64,000 nucleotides of DNA, from positions 1 to 64,000 of the forward strand of contig VGTH01000029.1 in NCBI GenBank assembly GCA_016874755.1, in the 5' to 3' direction. The stretch is from Deltaproteobacteria bacterium. Lineage in GTDB: Bacteria > Desulfobacterota > Binatia > UBA9968. The position numbers and the translations under genes are program-made. Shown here in pieces: positions 34,243 through 42,007 of this stretch (position 1 is its first letter; every line of letters begins with the position of its first letter). Under the pieces are notes generated by a model, which had not been told where the DNA came from, searched no databases, and saw nothing but the letters and a program-made list of their open reading frames with translations.

Positions 34243-34728
34243 TCACTCGTTGTTGGCGTTCAACGTTTTCGCTGCCTCCTGAATCGCGGTCACGATATTC
34301 TGATAACCGGTGCAGCGGCAAAGATTGCCGCTGATCCATTCGCGGATTTCTTCTTCGCTCGGATCAGGAATTTCCTTCAGTAAAGCTTCCGCCGTTAGTA
34401 GAATCCCCGGCGTGCAGAAGCCGCACTGCAGGCCGTGCAGCTCCCAGAACTTTTCTTGCAGCGGATGCAGCGCGTCGGCGCTGGGCGCCAGGCCTTCGAT
34501 GGTTTTTAACTCGGCGCCGTTGGCCTGCACTGCGAACATCAAGCAAGAGCGCACTGGTTCGCCGTTTAACAAAATCGTGCAAGCGCCGCAGACGCCGTGC
34601 TCGCAGCCGACGTGGGTGCCGGTGAGACCCAAATCGTCGCGCAAAAAGTCGGTGAGCAGCTTACGCGGCTCAACTTCGCCGCTGTATTCACGCCCGTTGA
34701 TGGTCAAGCGCACTTGCGGCGTGCTCAT
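34243..34728 (-). CDS. (2Fe-2S)-binding subunit of Mo-hydroxylase (CoxS-like)
   Basis: A 161-aa iron-sulfur subunit. The N-terminal plant-type cluster has CEHGVCGACTILLNG with a further Cys downstream (RSC), and the C-terminal helical cluster has CGFCTPGILL and CRCTGYQNIV. It passes electrons from the Mo centre to the FAD subunit. Its ATG overlaps the coxM-like stop (ATGA), so the two are translationally coupled. The start at 34728 fits family length. Confidence 0.94.
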   Translation of the reverse strand: MSTPQVRLTINGREYSGEVEPRKLLTDFLRDDLGLTGTHVGCEHGVCGACTILLNGEPVRSCLMFAVQANGAELKTIEGLAPSADALHPLQEKFWELHGLQCGFCTPGILLTAEALLKEIPDPSEEEIREWISGNLCRCTGYQNIVTAIQEAAKTLNANNE

Positions 34729-35606
34729 TTGGATTCCTTCATGAGCGCAGCCGCTCGCTGCGCTGCTTGCGAGAGTGCGCGCTGTGCCATGACCGCGCAA
34801 GCCTCGCGGCGGTACTCGGCGCTGGCGTGAATGTCCGAGTCTTGCTCGATATCCCTCGTGGCGATATGCGCGGCTTCTTTGAAGAGCGCTTCCGACAGGG
34901 CTTGGCCGCGCATTTTTTGCTCGGCTTCGCTGGCAGCGATGGGAGTGGTGCCGGTGAACGTCAGCCTCGCTTGAACAATGGCGCCGGGGGCGTCCAGCGT
35001 TACCAGCGCCGCCGCTCCCGCGAGGGCGAAATCGCCGTGGCGCCGGCTGACTTCCTGATAGGACCAGCCGGTATTCGGCAGACAGGAGGGAACGGCGATC
35101 TCCGTCAAAAGCTCAATGGGCTCCAACGCCGTGGTCATGTAGGATTGAAAAAAATCAGTTGCCTTGATTGTTCGGCGGTTGGTTTTTGACGCCAGCGTAA
35201 ATGAGGCGTCGAGGGTTACCATCGCCACCGGCAGCTCCGCCGAAGGAAAAGCGTGGGTTAAGCTGCCGCCGACGGTGCCGCGGTTGCGAATCTGAATATG
35301 GCCAATATAGCTCGTCGCCTCGCGCAAGAGCGGCCAGCGCGCAACGACGTCGCTGGATTTTTCCAGCGCGCGTTGGCGCAGTGTAGCGCCGATTCTCAGT
35401 TGGCCATTTTTCGCGTTGAGAAAATTGAGCTCGGCAACGCCGTTCAGATCGACGATGTGAGCCGGGCGTAACAGGCGAAAATTCATCAGCGGCACGAGGC
35501 TCTGGCCGCCGGCGAGGGGGCGCGCCTGATCGCCGAACTGCGCCATCAAGTCGAGCGCTTCGGTGAGAGTCGTTGGCGCGTGGTATTCGAAGCTTGCCGG
35601 TTTCAT
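34725..35606 (-). CDS. FAD-binding subunit of Mo-hydroxylase (CoxM-like)
   Basis: A 293-aa flavin subunit. FAD motifs ARPLAGGQSLVPLMNFRL (about 31-48) and TVGGSLTHAFPSAELPVA (about 110-127) are clear. It is first in the M-S-L order used by CO-dehydrogenase-like and nicotinate/quinoline-type hydroxylases. It delivers electrons to an unknown acceptor, perhaps a cytochrome or quinone. Confidence 0.93.
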   Translation of the reverse strand: MKPASFEYHAPTTLTEALDLMAQFGDQARPLAGGQSLVPLMNFRLLRPAHIVDLNGVAELNFLNAKNGQLRIGATLRQRALEKSSDVVARWPLLREATSYIGHIQIRNRGTVGGSLTHAFPSAELPVAMVTLDASFTLASKTNRRTIKATDFFQSYMTTALEPIELLTEIAVPSCLPNTGWSYQEVSRRHGDFALAGAAALVTLDAPGAIVQARLTFTGTTPIAASEAEQKMRGQALSEALFKEAAHIATRDIEQDSDIHASAEYRREACAVMAQRALSQAAQRAAALMKESK

Positions 35607-35656
35607 GACAATGGAAAATTGAAAATAAGAAATTGAAAATCGATGAAAGAGGTCCC

Positions 35657-35680
35657 GGGTGCGATGAATCGCGCCTCTAC
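35657..35680. repeat. GTAGGGGCG...CGCCC palindromic repeat, copy 4
   Basis: GGGTGCGATGAATCGCGCCTCTAC, the same family as 3858 with one G-T and one C-T change. It is preceded by a GAAAATTGAAAATAAGAAATT tract split by a few bases and followed by CTTTGCGGTTTCTGCGCTC (see 35697). Confidence 0.55.
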
Positions 35681-35696
35681 AATCTTTTTTTCAAAT

Positions 35697-35735
35697 CTTT
35701 CCTTTGCGGTTTCTGCGCTCTCTGCGCGAGACATT
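35697..35735. repeat. CTTTGCG-word repeat, copy 1
   Basis: CTTTCCTTTGCGGTTTCTG then CGCTCTCTGCGCGAGA; the related CTTTGCGTCCTTTGCGTCTT plus TGCGCGAGA lies at 41960-41990. Words of this type recur in intergenic DNA of many bacteria. Confidence 0.45.
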
Positions 35736-35801
35736 TCGAGAGCTAACAATCTGACGCTTGCGCTGTCAAGCTATTCGCAAGAAAACCCGCGGACCAAAGG
35801 C

Positions 35802-36563
35802 TCACCACATCACCTGGCCGCCGTTAGGTTGGAGCAATTGGCCGGTGATGAAGCTGGCGCGCTCGCTCAGCAGAAAGTCGACCACCGCGGCAACTTCTTC
35901 CGGTTGGCCTAAGCGGTGCATGGGTAGCTTGCCCTCGAACACTTTGCGGGCGCTTTCGTACTCCTCCGGCGTCCGCCCCGCGCGCAAAAGCGGCGTGTCG
36001 ATGGGCCCGGGGCCGATGGCGTTGACGCGGATGTGCGGCGCGAATTCCTGCGCCAGCGATTTGGTCAATGAATAGAGCGCGGTCTTGGCGGCGCAGTAGT
36101 TGGCCGCGTTGGGCACGCCGACGATGGCGAAATCCGACGATGTTATAACGATCGCCCCGCGCTGTTGCGCGACCATCTGGCGCAGCACGGACTGGCAGAA
36201 GTTAAACGTGCCGGTGACGTGGGTGTCGATCAACAGGTTCCATTGCGCCAGCGTCATGTTGGCGACCGTCGAGCGCGCGTTGACGCCGGCGTTGCTGAAC
36301 AGACAATCGATCTTGCCGAATTTGGCGATGACTTGTGCGATCCAGGTATGGACTTGCTTCTGATCGCGCACATCCACCAACCCGGTAAATACTTTACCGC
36401 CGGAGCTTTGGATTTGCTCGGCCGTCGCTCTTACGTTTTCTTCTTTGAAGTCACAGATGCAGACCTGGTCGCCTTGGCCGGCCAGACGCAGCGCAGTCGC
36501 GCGCCCCATGCCGCTGCCGCCGCCGGTGATCACCGTGACTCGCGCGTTATCGCTTGCTACCAT
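35802..36563 (-). CDS. SDR family oxidoreductase
   Basis: A 253-aa classical short-chain dehydrogenase: NAD(P) motif TGGGSGMGRATALRL near the start, NAG in LFSNAGVNARS, catalytic Ser in ITSSDF and YCAAKTALYSLTKSLA with Tyr-x3-Lys. C-terminal LNGG-like PNGGQVMW. It overlaps the preceding SDR gene by 7 nt. Asp at the end of the second strand (ICDFKEEN) favours NAD. Substrate probably a hydroxy/keto intermediate of the local pathway. Confidence 0.92.
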   Translation of the reverse strand: MVASDNARVTVITGGGSGMGRATALRLAGQGDQVCICDFKEENVRATAEQIQSSGGKVFTGLVDVRDQKQVHTWIAQVIAKFGKIDCLFSNAGVNARSTVANMTLAQWNLLIDTHVTGTFNFCQSVLRQMVAQQRGAIVITSSDFAIVGVPNAANYCAAKTALYSLTKSLAQEFAPHIRVNAIGPGPIDTPLLRAGRTPEEYESARKVFEGKLPMHRLGQPEEVAAVVDFLLSERASFITGQLLQPNGGQVMW

Positions 36564-37282
36564 AGCGTCGAGCCTCCGTTGATGCGCAGGTCCTGGCCGA
36601 TCACGTAGGAGCTATCGTCGCTCAGAAGAAACATGGCGCCATTGGCCATGTCTTCGACGTCACCAATACGGCCGAGCGGAATGTGTGCTTTGCGTGACTG
36701 CATGTATTCGTCGGAGACTACCGCGCGCGGCATGGGCGTGTCGGTAATCACCGGTGAGATGGTGTTGACCCGGATGTTGTCAGCGGCGGATTCCACTGCG
36801 AGCGAACGCATGAGGCCGAGAATGCCGCCCTTGGAGGCGGCGTAGTGGGCGACGTTTTTGCCGCCGGTGCGCGCCGCCATGGAAGAGAACATCACAATAC
36901 GGCCAAACTTCTGCGGCCGCATCGTGCGCAGCGCGGCGCGGCAGCAGAGGAAATAACCCGTGAGATTGACTTGCAGTGTTTGCTGCCAGTCTTCGAGCGA
37001 CAATTCTAGAAACGGCCGCGGCCGATAGATGCCGGCGCAGCAGACCAGATAGTCAATCTTGCCGGCGCCTTTGCCGATGGCGTCGAAGACGCGGTCGACG
37101 TCGGCTTCGTTGGCGACGTCGAGTTGGTGGAAAGTAAATTCTTTGACGCTCGATGGCTTGGTATCGAGCACATGCACTGTCGCTCCGGCTTCATGGAGCC
37201 GTGCCGCAATGGCGCCGCCGATGCCGCCACTGCCGCCGGTGATGACGGCTACGCGATCTTGATGTTCGTTGGATTGGGACAT
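36557..37282 (-). CDS. SDR family oxidoreductase
   Basis: A 241-aa classical short-chain dehydrogenase with TGGSGGIGGAIAARL, CCAGIYRPRPFLE, catalytic Ser in MFSSMAARTGG and HYAASKGGILGLMRSLA (Tyr-x3-Lys), ending INGGSTLW. Asp after the second strand (VLDTKPSS) suggests NAD preference. It overlaps the next SDR gene and follows the DUF3891 gene by 6 nt. The pair could catalyse sequential oxidations or form a hetero-oligomer. Confidence 0.92.
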   Translation of the reverse strand: MSQSNEHQDRVAVITGGSGGIGGAIAARLHEAGATVHVLDTKPSSVKEFTFHQLDVANEADVDRVFDAIGKGAGKIDYLVCCAGIYRPRPFLELSLEDWQQTLQVNLTGYFLCCRAALRTMRPQKFGRIVMFSSMAARTGGKNVAHYAASKGGILGLMRSLAVESAADNIRVNTISPVITDTPMPRAVVSDEYMQSRKAHIPLGRIGDVEDMANGAMFLLSDDSSYVIGQDLRINGGSTLW

Positions 37283-37288
37283 GGTCGT

Positions 37289-38131
37289 TTATGCTGAGGC
37301 CAGCGCGTGATTCACCGTGATTCTTTCCGCGCGATAAAAATCACCCAAAAAATCTTCGCCGTCTTTGTACGGCCGATTGGGCACGAGCCGCGCATTGAAT
37401 GATAGCGGCAGCGGATCGATATCAAAGGGATAGGGCGTCAGCACCGCCTTGTGCTCACCCACCGTGTCGATGTTGATTTTCACCGGCTTCTGACCGTGCT
37501 TGGTTGGGATGTCGACGTCGTTCAATGAGTTCGTCGGCCCCAGCTTGCGCGCTTTGCTATTCAACGGGTAGCGGTTGCAGACAAACTGGGCGAGTTGGTC
37601 GAAGACTTCCATATACTCGTAGTTGGTCCAGACATTTTCCTCGGAGCAATATTGCTTGAATTGTTCCGATTGACGCAACTCACCGAGCAACTTGAGGCGC
37701 AGCGCTTCCTGGTGATCGACGTAAGCCTTCACGCGCGGATCGCCGGTGCGGTCGGGCGGGTAAGCGTACTTGCCGTAGCCGGCGTTCATCAGCGCCACGC
37801 CATGCATCGCCATCAACATCGCGGCGTAGGGATCGCGGCCCATGACGCGGTCGACGGAGTTTTTGTAAAAATCCAAGCGCAGTTGGCCCAGATATTTCAA
37901 ACTGCCGTCGTGATAGTCGAGCGGGTAGCCTCTGTCGTTGAGCGTCGATGGGCACATCTCCCACTCCCACCAGCCAATGTCATGCTCGCCGGCGGCGAGC
38001 ACCACGGAAGAATAGGGATGTGGCCGGTCGAAATCTTTGTTGCCCCAATGCGCCGCGAAGTAGCCGGCAACGCGCGAGTGATCGATCTGGAGCGCTAAGA
38101 TAATTCGCTTGTCATCGTAAGGATAGGCCAT
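37289..38131 (-). CDS. DUF3891 family protein
   Basis: A 280-aa cytoplasmic protein of the DUF3891 family, recognisable by LQIDHSRVAGYFAAHWG, VLAAGEHDIGWWEWE and the HD-like arrangement of His/Asp residues (about 20-60). Function is not established; the conserved His/Asp spacing hints at a metal site as in HD-domain hydrolases. Start ATG at 38131 with AGGAGGAAA upstream. It lies between a binding-protein gene and two SDR genes in one operon, suggesting a catabolic role. Confidence 0.75.
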   Translation of the reverse strand: MAYPYDDKRIILALQIDHSRVAGYFAAHWGNKDFDRPHPYSSVVLAAGEHDIGWWEWEMCPSTLNDRGYPLDYHDGSLKYLGQLRLDFYKNSVDRVMGRDPYAAMLMAMHGVALMNAGYGKYAYPPDRTGDPRVKAYVDHQEALRLKLLGELRQSEQFKQYCSEENVWTNYEYMEVFDQLAQFVCNRYPLNSKARKLGPTNSLNDVDIPTKHGQKPVKINIDTVGEHKAVLTPYPFDIDPLPLSFNARLVPNRPYKDGEDFLGDFYRAERITVNHALASA

Positions 38132-38164
38132 CATGATGGATTTCCTCCTGGGAAAAGCAAGATT

Positions 38165-39151
38165 CTATTTTTTTGTCGACAATTCCTGGCGCGCTTCTCG
38201 AACAAACTGAAAATCCACAATCCGTGATAACGGTACCCGGCTCTTTATGGCGCCCGTTTGGCGGGCCATCTCCAGGTCCTTTTCCAGCGCATCCTCCGAC
38301 GCGACGCCACTGACTGGATAAGCCTCGACCATTTGGCTGTACGCTTCCTGGGCCTGTTCCGGGCGAATTTTGAACCACTCTGCCATGATTCCGGCGGTCT
38401 CTTTGCGATTTTTCGGATCGCGCAAGAACTCGATGCCTTTCAATGTCGCGCGCACGGCCCGGCGTAGCAGCTCCGGTTTCTTGGCGATGTTTTCGTCGGA
38501 GGTGCCCAACCCCGCCATGGGTAGCCGCATGAGATCGCCGAAGTAAGCGAGCTTTTGTAAGCCGGCTTTTTCGGCGACGGTTTGCCAGGGCACCGAAATG
38601 ACCGCTGCGTCCACGAGGCCATTTTGAATCGCCTGGATGCTCGTGTTGTGATCGCCGGTGACGATCAGGGCAACTTGTTTGTCAGTGTCGAGGTTGTGCT
38701 GGGTGAAAAAGTCTTTCGTCATAAGGTGCACCGAGCCACCGAGCGACGCGATGCCAACGGACTTGCCTTTGAGCGCAGCGACGCTGGTCGTACCGCTCCG
38801 CCCGACCAGATAATAGGCCGGACGGTCGGCGATCACCATCAGGCTTTTGACCGGCATGCCCACCGCTGCGGCGCGCACAATGGAGCCATGCACCGTGGCG
38901 AACTCGACCTGACCGGTCACCACGGCCGTGACGCTGATGTTGGGCCGCATAAAAATCAACTCAGCGCGCAGTCCTTCTTGTTGGTAGAGGCCGAACTTGC
39001 GTGCCGCCAATATCGGCATGGTGGTGAAGCTCGTCGAAGGATACGCGATGCGAATATTGTCGAGGGCGGTGGCTTGCGATGGCAGAACAATGGCAGCGCC
39101 TAACGTCAGCACGCGAATCGTTAAGGCTATTCCGAAACGTTGTTTGCTCAT
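38165..39151 (-). CDS. NMT1/SsuA-type ABC solute-binding protein
   Basis: A 328-aa exported protein: signal segment IALTIRVLTLGAAIVLPS then the type-2 periplasmic-binding fold (IRIAYPSTSFTTMPILAARK; GTTSVAALKGKSVGIASLGG; final VDFQFVREARQELS). The family binds pyrimidines, sulfonates or aromatic acids. The ATG at 39151 is preferred; an in-frame TTG at 39166 overlaps the stop of the TPP-enzyme gene (TTGA), so the genes are coupled either way. No cognate permease or ATPase is nearby. Confidence 0.88.
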   Translation of the reverse strand: MSKQRFGIALTIRVLTLGAAIVLPSQATALDNIRIAYPSTSFTTMPILAARKFGLYQQEGLRAELIFMRPNISVTAVVTGQVEFATVHGSIVRAAAVGMPVKSLMVIADRPAYYLVGRSGTTSVAALKGKSVGIASLGGSVHLMTKDFFTQHNLDTDKQVALIVTGDHNTSIQAIQNGLVDAAVISVPWQTVAEKAGLQKLAYFGDLMRLPMAGLGTSDENIAKKPELLRRAVRATLKGIEFLRDPKNRKETAGIMAEWFKIRPEQAQEAYSQMVEAYPVSGVASEDALEKDLEMARQTGAIKSRVPLSRIVDFQFVREARQELSTKK

Positions 39152-39162
39152 TGCGAAATCAC

Positions 39163-39663
39163 TCAAAACAAAGTCTCGCCCGCGAATAGGATCGCGACTG
39201 GCGCCTGCATCGAGTTCATCGACTTGACGGCGTTAACGATAGAGCTGTGCACATCCTGGTTTTTTTCAACGGAGCGCTGCGTGATGCGCATGCTGTCGAG
39301 CAGCGGTTTGGTGCCCCAACCAAATGGGACTGAGAACCAGCGCTCGTCTCCCAGCTCGCCGCGGTGGCTGATCAAGAGGAGCATCGGCACACCGAAGGCC
39401 ATCGGCCCGCGCATTAGCGCGTAGGTGCCAAGCGTAAGACCGGTGTTTTCCACCAGGAGCGCCGGCTTCATGCCGCCGAGCCACGCGCCCATGCAGACGC
39501 CGACGCCGTCGTTTTCACTGGCCACCTGCAAGTAGGTAATCTTTGGGTCCTCGGAAAGCGGGATGTACAACTCTTGAAACGCCGAGTCGGGCAGGCAGGC
39601 GACGAAGTTTACGCCGCTTTTGGTCAACGCTTCATGAGCGGCTTTGGCTGCTTCGGGATGCAT
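39163..39663 (-). CDS. TPP-dependent decarboxylase, alpha (PP-domain) subunit
   Basis: A 166-aa subunit equivalent to the N-terminal domain of ThDP enzymes, the size of sulfopyruvate decarboxylase ComD. The catalytic Glu that activates ThDP lies in VASENDGVGVCMGAWLGG (about 43-60), followed by VENTGLTLGTYALMRGP. With the neighbouring beta subunit it would decarboxylate a 2-oxo acid such as sulfopyruvate or phosphonopyruvate. No other coenzyme M or taurine genes are seen, so the substrate is open. Confidence 0.85.
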   Translation of the reverse strand: MHPEAAKAAHEALTKSGVNFVACLPDSAFQELYIPLSEDPKITYLQVASENDGVGVCMGAWLGGMKPALLVENTGLTLGTYALMRGPMAFGVPMLLLISHRGELGDERWFSVPFGWGTKPLLDSMRITQRSVEKNQDVHSSIVNAVKSMNSMQAPVAILFAGETLF

Positions 39664-39711
39664 CTGGGCTCCTCTCCGAGAAAGCGAATTCGGACGCGAC
39701 CCTTAAGTCCC

Positions 39712-40329
39712 CTAAGGCTTGGGCGCGCCGAGTATTTCCACGCCGGCGACGCGTTCGACGTGGCGCACGAATCGATACTTGTTCTCTTGTCCGTCCATCT
39801 TCGGTCCGGCGCCGCGGCCGATGGCCTGGATCTTTGCCACTAGCACCGAGGGTCCTTCGCTGCCAAGGAAAGCTTGCATCTCCGAGCGCACCAGCGCTTT
39901 GTCGCGCAAAGTGCGCACACTTTCGATGCCGGAGGCTTTAGCGATGCCGGCGATGCTCGTGCCCATGGCGGTTTGACTTTTGGGGCCGCCGCGACTGCCG
40001 AACAGCTGCTCGTTGTCGAACACGATGGAGTAAAAGTTTTTTGGCTGGCGCGCGCCGATGACGGGCAAGATGCTCGGCGCCAGCAGCATGCTGCCGTCGG
40101 TGTCCAAGGCGAAAATACGGCACTGGGGCAGAGCCGTCGCGAGGCCGAGAGCCACTTGGCTGACCATGCCCATGCCTACCAAGTAAAGGTTGCCCGGGCG
40201 GTCAATGACTTGAAAGCTGTCCGCCGTTGTCCCGGCCAGCGCTGTGACGACGAGATCGGTTTCCCTAAGAGCAGGCTTCAGCTCTCGCAACACTTCTTGT
40301 CTCAAGGGTTTGGTGGTTTCGTCAGCCAT
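39712..40329 (-). CDS. TPP-dependent decarboxylase, beta (ThDP-binding) subunit
   Basis: A 205-aa subunit equivalent to the C-terminal ThDP/Mg-binding domain: GMGMVSQVALGLATALP then DTDGSMLLAPSILPVIGAR, the (G)DG-S-x(n)-N-type ThDP motif, then FYSIVFDNEQLFGSRGG. Length is close to ComE-type sulfopyruvate decarboxylase beta. The ATG at 40329 is chosen because homology starts there; the frame runs on to 40596 through repeat A. It precedes the alpha-subunit gene, the opposite of the usual alpha-beta order. Confidence 0.87.
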   Translation of the reverse strand: MADETTKPLRQEVLRELKPALRETDLVVTALAGTTADSFQVIDRPGNLYLVGMGMVSQVALGLATALPQCRIFALDTDGSMLLAPSILPVIGARQPKNFYSIVFDNEQLFGSRGGPKSQTAMGTSIAGIAKASGIESVRTLRDKALVRSEMQAFLGSEGPSVLVAKIQAIGRGAGPKMDGQENKYRFVRHVERVAGVEILGAPKP

Positions 40330-40671
40330 CTGAGCAAGATTCCTTGGCGATCCGATTATCTTCGGCCATATCGCAATCAACAAGCTTAAGTCAAAACCAT
40401 TTTCGAATCCTAAACCGACAAAAAGTTTCAGTGCGTGGTTGAGACGATCGAATCCCCTCGCCCTTTGGGAGAGGGTTAGGGTGAGGGCCGTTCGAAGCGC
40501 GACAGGATCATGCCACAACGTGCCCTCACCTCCATCCTCTCCCAAAGGGCCAGGAGGTCGGAAATTTCCGCGCTCACTTCGAGTGTTCTCCTGCATTTGC
40601 TAGTTTCTCGGTAATTGACACTCGGCGCACTATGGTGTGCATCCAATCTTTTGTCCCGTTTAGCGCTGACC
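40330..40671. other. 340-base spacer holding repeat A copy 2
   Basis: No gene supported. It contains the second copy of repeat A (40454-40557). The TPP-enzyme operon promoter should lie here, but no clear -35/-10 pair stands out. Confidence 0.6.
40454..40557. repeat. About 100-bp palindromic repeat A, copy 2
   Basis: CCCCTCGCCCTTTGGGAGAG ... CCTCTCCCAAAGGGCCAGGAGG. It matches the reverse complement of 34134-34236 over its full length, including the unique centre TTCGAAG-GCGACAGGATC-GCCACA. The two copies are 6.2 kb apart in opposite orientation. Confidence 0.8.
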
Positions 40672-41187
40672 TTAGGGCACCACTTCCCGGGCGATGGAAA
40701 AGTCGACAAACTTGTCGAAGTTCACCGGCTTGCCCTCGAAGGGACTGTTGTTGGCCTTAAGTCCGAAGCGCACGGCGTACTCCGTCGACGCGCCGTAGCG
40801 GCTGATGTCCACCGCTTTGCCGCGCAGATCGCTGAGAGTACGAATCTCCGGCCGCGCGACCAGATCGAAGAAGCTCCGGTTGTAGACGCCGAGAATGGTC
40901 GTCAGCGGCGCCCCCGCGACAGCGGCGCGCAGCACGCTCGACGAGCTTTGCATGTAGTCCACGTCGCCGGTGATGAGGCCTTTTACAGCAAGATCGGAGC
41001 GCATGACGATATACTGCGCGCTCAGTCCGGCCTCGTCGAAATATTTCTTGTCGATGGCGACCCAGATCGGCGTGTTGGTGAGGACGACGGAAGACGTGGC
41101 GATCACGATGTTTTTAGCGTGGGTGGACGCGCTTAGCAGCAGCAAAAAGACCGGTGCCAGCAGCAATGATGGTCGATTCATGGTCAT
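40672..41187 (-). CDS. Internally deleted NMT1/SsuA-type binding protein
   Basis: A 171-aa protein with a signal peptide (LLLAPVFLLLLSASTHA) and the first lobe of an SsuA-like binding protein up to RYGASTEYAVRFGLKANN (about 140). It then jumps straight to FEGKPVNFDKFVDFSIAREV, which is the extreme C-terminus of such proteins. About 150 residues of the middle are missing but the frame is kept. It could be a decayed gene or a working half-protein; I lean to decay. Confidence 0.75.
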   Translation of the reverse strand: MTMNRPSLLLAPVFLLLLSASTHAKNIVIATSSVVLTNTPIWVAIDKKYFDEAGLSAQYIVMRSDLAVKGLITGDVDYMQSSSSVLRAAVAGAPLTTILGVYNRSFFDLVARPEIRTLSDLRGKAVDISRYGASTEYAVRFGLKANNSPFEGKPVNFDKFVDFSIAREVVP

Positions 41188-41248
41188 TCGGACAGCCTTT
41201 CTCTAACGGATCAGGACCGGGAATTAAACCCAGAACTTTGAACGCCGG

Positions 41249-41935
41249 CTATCTCTGATTCTCGAACCAATTTACAATATCCGCCAACACCGGCGCTCGA
41301 TCGACGTTGGTCAAATGATGATTGCCGCCTTCGACTGTGCGATGGCGCGCTGGGCCGGGGATCTGCTGGTGTAGTAGCTTGCCATGTTCGTAGGGCACCG
41401 ATTCATCCGCCGTGCCTTGCACCACGAGCGCTGGCTTGTTCAAGTTCGCGACGATCTCAATGGCGTTGGCGGCGCGGAAATGCTTTTCCTGAAGCGGCCC
41501 GAAACGGGCCTCGAGAATGGCACGGGCGTTCCGGTTGTCTTCGAGGATACGGGTTAAAGAGCAGAACGGCGCGATGCCCACCGCGCCGGCAAAACAGTCA
41601 TACTGGGTCGCGCTGACAAGAGCCATCGTGCCACCGGTGGACTGGCCCATGGCCCAAACTTTCTTGACGATCTGTGTTAGCGCCGCGGCGCAGGCGGCCA
41701 TATCGACCGGCCACATGCTCAAGTCGGCATGTCCCGTCGACGCGCCGTAGCCGCGCTGCTCGAAGCGCAGCACGGTGTAGCCATGTTCGGAGAGCCTGCG
41801 CAGCAAGTCGTCGTAGGGCGTGCCGCCGCCCCAGCCGTGGCAAAAGACCACGGCTTCGCCACGGCTCTTGGCCGGCGTCCACAGGGCGCAGTTGAGCAGC
41901 GCGTCGCTGCTTCTTAAGAAAAATGACATGGGCAT
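41249..41935 (-). CDS. Alpha/beta hydrolase
   Basis: A 228-aa cytoplasmic serine hydrolase. Oxyanion loop VVFCHGWGGGTPYDD, nucleophile elbow AMGQSTGGTMAL (Ser about 97), acid in QGTADESVPYEHG and His in VEGGNHHLTNVD. It resembles feruloyl-esterase/dienelactone-type small hydrolases. It lies after a PqqC-like and the NicX-like genes on the same strand, where it could serve as a deformylase or esterase. Confidence 0.88.
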   Translation of the reverse strand: MPMSFFLRSSDALLNCALWTPAKSRGEAVVFCHGWGGGTPYDDLLRRLSEHGYTVLRFEQRGYGASTGHADLSMWPVDMAACAAALTQIVKKVWAMGQSTGGTMALVSATQYDCFAGAVGIAPFCSLTRILEDNRNARAILEARFGPLQEKHFRAANAIEIVANLNKPALVVQGTADESVPYEHGKLLHQQIPGPARHRTVEGGNHHLTNVDRAPVLADIVNWFENQR

Positions 41936-41943
41936 GGTGACGA

Positions 41944-41990
41944 TCTTTCTGTCTTCCGAACTTTGCGTCCTTTGCGTCTTTGCGCGAGAT
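41944..41990. repeat. CTTTGCG-word repeat, copy 2
   Basis: GAACTTTGCGTCCTTTGCGT then CTTTGCGCGAGATAG between two same-strand genes; related to 35697-35735. Confidence 0.45.
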
Positions 41991-42007
41991 AGATGCTCGG
42001 ATTGCGC

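Noticed and set aside
31748-35606. CoxLMS as aerobic CO dehydrogenase
   Set aside because: The large subunit lacks the AYRCSFR loop of true form I enzymes.
40330-40596. N-terminal extension of the TPP beta subunit through repeat A
   Set aside because: Homology begins at ATG 40329; the extension translates the palindromic repeat.
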